Shown here piece after piece: positions 60,863 to 64,000 of a stretch of DNA of 64,000 bases. Both the position numbers and the translations under genes were made by a program. The stretch's first letter is position 1. Each line of letters opens with the position of its first letter. Source of the stretch: Jaapia argillacea MUCL 33604 (Eukaryota; Basidiomycota; Agaricomycetes; Jaapiales; Jaapiaceae); assembly GCA_000697665.1 (NCBI GenBank), contig KL197733.1, positions 66,904 to 130,903 of the forward strand, given 5' to 3'. A model generated the notes under the pieces. It was not told the origin of the DNA, made no database searches, and saw nothing but the letters and a program-made list of their open reading frames with translations.

Positions 60863-62013
60863 ATAGATAGAGTAATGTCTTCTTTTATTCTATCGTAACC
60901 TAGTTTGTTGGAGCCTACTGCCGCCTACATACATACCCATTGCGATTACCTCGAGATACCAAGACCGGGCTACAGATCTTTGATGAGATCGCCGTCGCCT
61001 GCTGGTTCGTCTCGACTTGCCCTTGGGTGAGGGAAGGGAAGTTGATTGCTCCCTTTGATATCTTGGAGAGCCAGAACTTCAACCAACAGCTCCCGTAATG
61101 TGATTAAGGTCGTATCCGAACGTTGATTGGCAGCACCTCGGTAAGTCTAGATGAACGAATCACTGCATGGATGGGATGTCAAATCCCCGATGTTGCTATG
61201 CTTAAAGATAGGTGCAGCGAACGATCTTCAGCGATACCAAATTTTTTTGACAAGTATAATCAACGTGGGTGCGGCCAGGATGGGGAAGATCAGCGTGTTC
61301 GGAGGTGAGATGCGGATGATCCGTTGTCGCGACAGGATCGCGAACGTTGAGAGGAGGGCCATGAGGATGAGGTCCGTTGACCGACCAAGCGACGTCCAGG
61401 GATGAAACAAAGATCACCCAGATATACGGGTAGGTGTAGTATCAGATGGTATTCTGGGTATGCAAGAGAGAAATATTCTTAGGAAATCGTCCGGGGAATC
61501 GGTCTGATTTCTCGGGACTGACAGTCTCGACGAGGGGGAGGGAGAATTCCGAATTGTCCTTTGGACCCCTCACGGCTACGGGAAGGTCCTTTTGGTTCAC
61601 ATGGGCTACAAGCGATGGTTGTCGGCTAGGCGTAGCGGAACGCCCTCCGCGCAGGGCTCTGCTAAAGGGAATGTATGAATTTGAGAAGTGACACGCATAA
61701 TAGTAATTGAGCTACCTCTCTTCAGTAGATATATCGAGTCTCAACCCGAAAATGACTGGTTGATGCGGGAGGTTGCATGGCACGGGATATGCCCGAAATT
61801 TGGCTCAGAGGTAAGTATTGAGGACTTTCGCCCCCCTGAGGAGTTGAAGCAAAAGACGCCACATTGTCGCGGGCACGCGCGCGATGTTGATCTTTTGCCT
61901 ATTTTTGATGTTTCGGGCTCTAGTGCTCCATCTTTGAAATAATATACACTCCTTTCCCCTGCCCCTCATTGCTTTCTTCCCCACGTTTGCTTCTCCTGGT
62001 CGAAGTGCACAAG
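60863..62013. other. Intergenic region holding the doubtful small gene
   Basis: About 1.15 kb between TLG2 and the MscS gene. Apart from the minus-strand pieces at 60970-61362 and 61430-61650, nothing is recognised. Confidence 0.4.
60970..61362 (-). CDS. Possible small gene with a hydrophobic N-terminus (doubtful)
   Basis: An apparent last exon (61146-60970) reads TYRGAANQRSDTTLITLREL and on to a stop, with an amphipathic helix (LITLRELLVEVLALQDI). Upstream on the same strand, 61362 starts MALLSTFAILSRQRIIRI, a hydrophobic frame of about 45 residues (TLIFPILAAPTLIILVKKIW). Only a weak donor after ...LIIL would join them in phase. A further minus-strand open stretch (about 61430-61650) may be more of the gene or chance. 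No family recognised. Confidence 0.3.
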
Positions 62014-64000
62014 ATGGCCGGTCGCCCACCACAGCCCTACGATCCAGTAGAGCTGTATCGCCCAGGTCCGAGCCTGGACCTTGGACACGATGGGGGCCAA
62101 GGGACTTCATCGGGATACCCTCAGAGTATGCATGCTGGTTCTGATTTTGATGACAACGATACTTCATCTGAATGCTCGACTCATCCCTTGCAAGGCCCTC
62201 CTATGCCTTCGGCAGAACACCCACTGCAAAACAACGCGGGTTCTTCTCAAGTACGGATCGCTGACATGAATTACGATGCTGAGAATGGAGGGAGTGCGAA
62301 GAAACGCAGCCCTTACTTTCAAGCCCCTGCACATAATCGGGGGTCGAGTTGGGATGTGCTAGCTGGGATCAAGACTCAATACGAGGAGTTTGATTCAAGA
62401 AATGCAAGTCAGGCCCATCTGGCCTTCGCGGAAGGCGACATACCAAAGGACAAGGTGCGATTGAACAGAAGTTATACCTTCGTTTGCTAATTGGCCTTGT
62501 ACACGCCAGTTTTCAAAGTTGTACAATTATCTATTGAACGTGTCAATCGTCACCCGTTGGATCCTATTCATCGTTCCTGTCATGGCAATTCTTTGGATAC
62601 CTGGTATTCTTGGTCTCACCACATTTCCCCATGCAGAAGTGAGTGGTTTGTTGTGTTATCTCAATCCGAGCAATGCCCTACTTCTGATGTCGTAGGTATG
62701 GGGTGTGAAGCTCCTCTGGTGGAGCATCTGGTTTAGCGTTCTCTGGGGAGGTGAGTCGCGCTCTGCCAGAACACACTTGATCGTAGGAAGTTGATGAGAT
62801 TGAATAGGATGGTGGGCAGCACTGGCCACAGCGTGAGTGGGCTTTCAGCATTCTAGAGTTCCGGACACTCAACACGATTACCCTTCAGACGAATCTTGCC
62901 CACCGTTGCCCGTAGTACCCTTGGTTTGGTAGCAGTGGGAAGTCGACGTTACATCGATTGGTTGACTGTCTTACACCGGTACGCTTCCTCCCTTACCTGA
63001 CGTATCCCCATACTCATTGACGCAATTACAGATATGTAGCCCTGTTTGCGTGGACCCTGGCCATCTGGATCGCCTACAATCCTCTCATCGATCGACGACA
63101 AGACGCCAATGCTAGCACCAATAGCAAATCCATTGTTCAGCTGATAGCCAAGCTTTTGTTTGCCCTCTACCTCTGCGCAGCCCTCCTTGCATTTGAGAAA
63201 TTCTCTATTCAGTGGATTGCAGGGAAATTCCATGAACGTTCATATGCAGGTAATTTGGTCGTTAATTTCCATTCACCCAGCTCCACAACCTAACTTCTGG
63301 CTGATCTTCTTTCCCAAACAAGAGCGTATCACAGACCAGAAATTCGCTATCAAAGTACTCACAATACTCTATACCCACTCAAGTGATATCCCAGGGCGCT
63401 CTGATACCCTTCGCGATCGTGATGGGCTTAGCATGAAACGAGCGTCCATGAACCCTAAACTTCTACTCAAGAAAGCTATCAGGGGTGTCCGAAATGCTGC
63501 CACCACAACTACCACAGTCCTGGGAAATGTGGCGTCTGAGATGGCTGGAAGGTCAGACCATTTTCCGAACGTTTTCGAACTTCTCAATTGATATCAATCT
63601 TGATAGTTCGGTGTTACAACCCAATTCGCCTGAAGCGAAGGTCAAGACTGCTTTGGCCTCTGCTAATAAATCTCGACTGGTTTGTTTCATATCTTGGGTT
63701 TTCATGGTAAGAAGTTCTGACGCGGTTCCGAACGCGTAGCTTGCTCGCCGTCTCTTCTACTCCTTCGTAAAGCCAGGACACGAATGCCTCTTCGTCGATG
63801 ATATTGCAAAATTCTTTCCCACGCGCGATGAAGCCGACGCTGCTTTTGCCCTCTTCGATAAGGACGGCAACGGAGATGCGACCCGTGATGAAGTTGATCT
63901 TGCTTGCATGTCCGTCAACACGCGATGGTCTTTCCTTGTGATTATACAACTTACCCCGCGTGTACTTCCAGGGAATGTCACCGCGAACAGTTATCGATCG
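62014..64000 (+). CDS. MscS-family mechanosensitive channel with EF-hand, 5' part
   Basis: Resembles fungal Msy1/Msy2, ER-membrane MscS channels that affect calcium responses to osmotic shock. Ten exons are visible: 62014-62454, 62510-62638, 62696-62750, 62808-62832, 62889-62978, 63032-63249, 63323-63551, 63607-63679, 63740-63909 and 63972 to the window end (about 486 codons). A disordered N-terminus of about 140 residues precedes membrane segments (WILFIVPVMAILWIPGILGL, WWSIWFSVLWGG, YVALFAWTLAIWIAYNPL, LLFALYLCAALLAF). A canonical EF-hand loop follows (DKDGNGDATRDE). The intron after 63909 restores ECHREQLSI. The pore helix and beta domain lie beyond the window. Exon 4 is only 25 nt. Confidence 0.9.

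Noticed and set aside
61202-61417. Second minus-strand frame overlapping the doubtful small gene
   Set aside because: His/Pro-rich alternative frame of the hydrophobic segment; no continuation in phase.

Overview
This window is nuclear DNA from a filamentous Basidiomycota fungus, most likely an Agaricomycete. The genes are dense, on both strands, and broken by many short introns (mostly about 48-85 nt, GT-AG with a few GC-AG). The gene content is fungal and partly basidiomycete: elongation factor 3, an NDR kinase with the T-N-S-Y-M-S-P-E activation segment, a Clr2 N-terminal-domain protein, an AA9 lytic polysaccharide monooxygenase, and a small Cys-rich protein of a type I associate with Agaricomycetes. 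No tRNA, rRNA, CRISPR or prokaryotic operon structure was seen. All exon-intron models were built by hand from splice signals, reading phase and remembered family conservation, without transcript or database support.

Layout. 1-6.3 kb: the 3' part of a U2SURP/SR140 splicing factor (+) converges on a vigilin/Scp160 multi-KH protein (-). 7.4-9.3 kb: an Mkk1/2-type MAP kinase kinase (+). 9.3-12.1 kb: a gene-poor stretch. 12.1-19.1 kb: NAA50 (+), a C2H2 regulator (-) and DNA ligase I (+). 19.3-19.7 kb: a 414-bp non-autonomous DNA transposon with terminal inverted repeats and an 8-bp target duplication. 19.9-24.9 kb: a secreted CREG-like protein (+), a conserved protein of unknown function (-), a Clr2-N protein (-) and a mitochondrial BolA protein (+). 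26-37.6 kb: a second C2H2 factor (+), a Cbk1/Cot1 NDR kinase (-), a homeodomain factor (+) and an AA9 LPMO (-). 38-45.8 kb: eEF3 (-) and a GTPBP1-like GTPase (-). 46.3-54.5 kb: an NFKBIL1-like coiled-coil protein (+), a membrane RING-H2 ligase (+) and a helical-bundle protein with a long disordered tail (-). 55-64 kb: NAR1 (+), a tiny five-exon Cys-rich gene (-), the syntaxin TLG2 (+), a doubtful small gene (-) and an MscS channel with an EF-hand that runs off the window (+).

Most genes are unrelated housekeeping or regulatory genes. Loose themes are translation and mRNA (Scp160, eEF3, GTPBP1-like, U2SURP), iron-sulfur biogenesis (BolA, NAR1) and cell wall or morphogenesis signalling (Mkk1/2, Cbk1). 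The most notable points are the transposon, the micro-exon-rich genes, four GC-AG introns, a tandem splice acceptor that decides whether the LPMO keeps a copper-binding histidine, and the Cys-rich gene, whose exons are too short for simple ORF calling.
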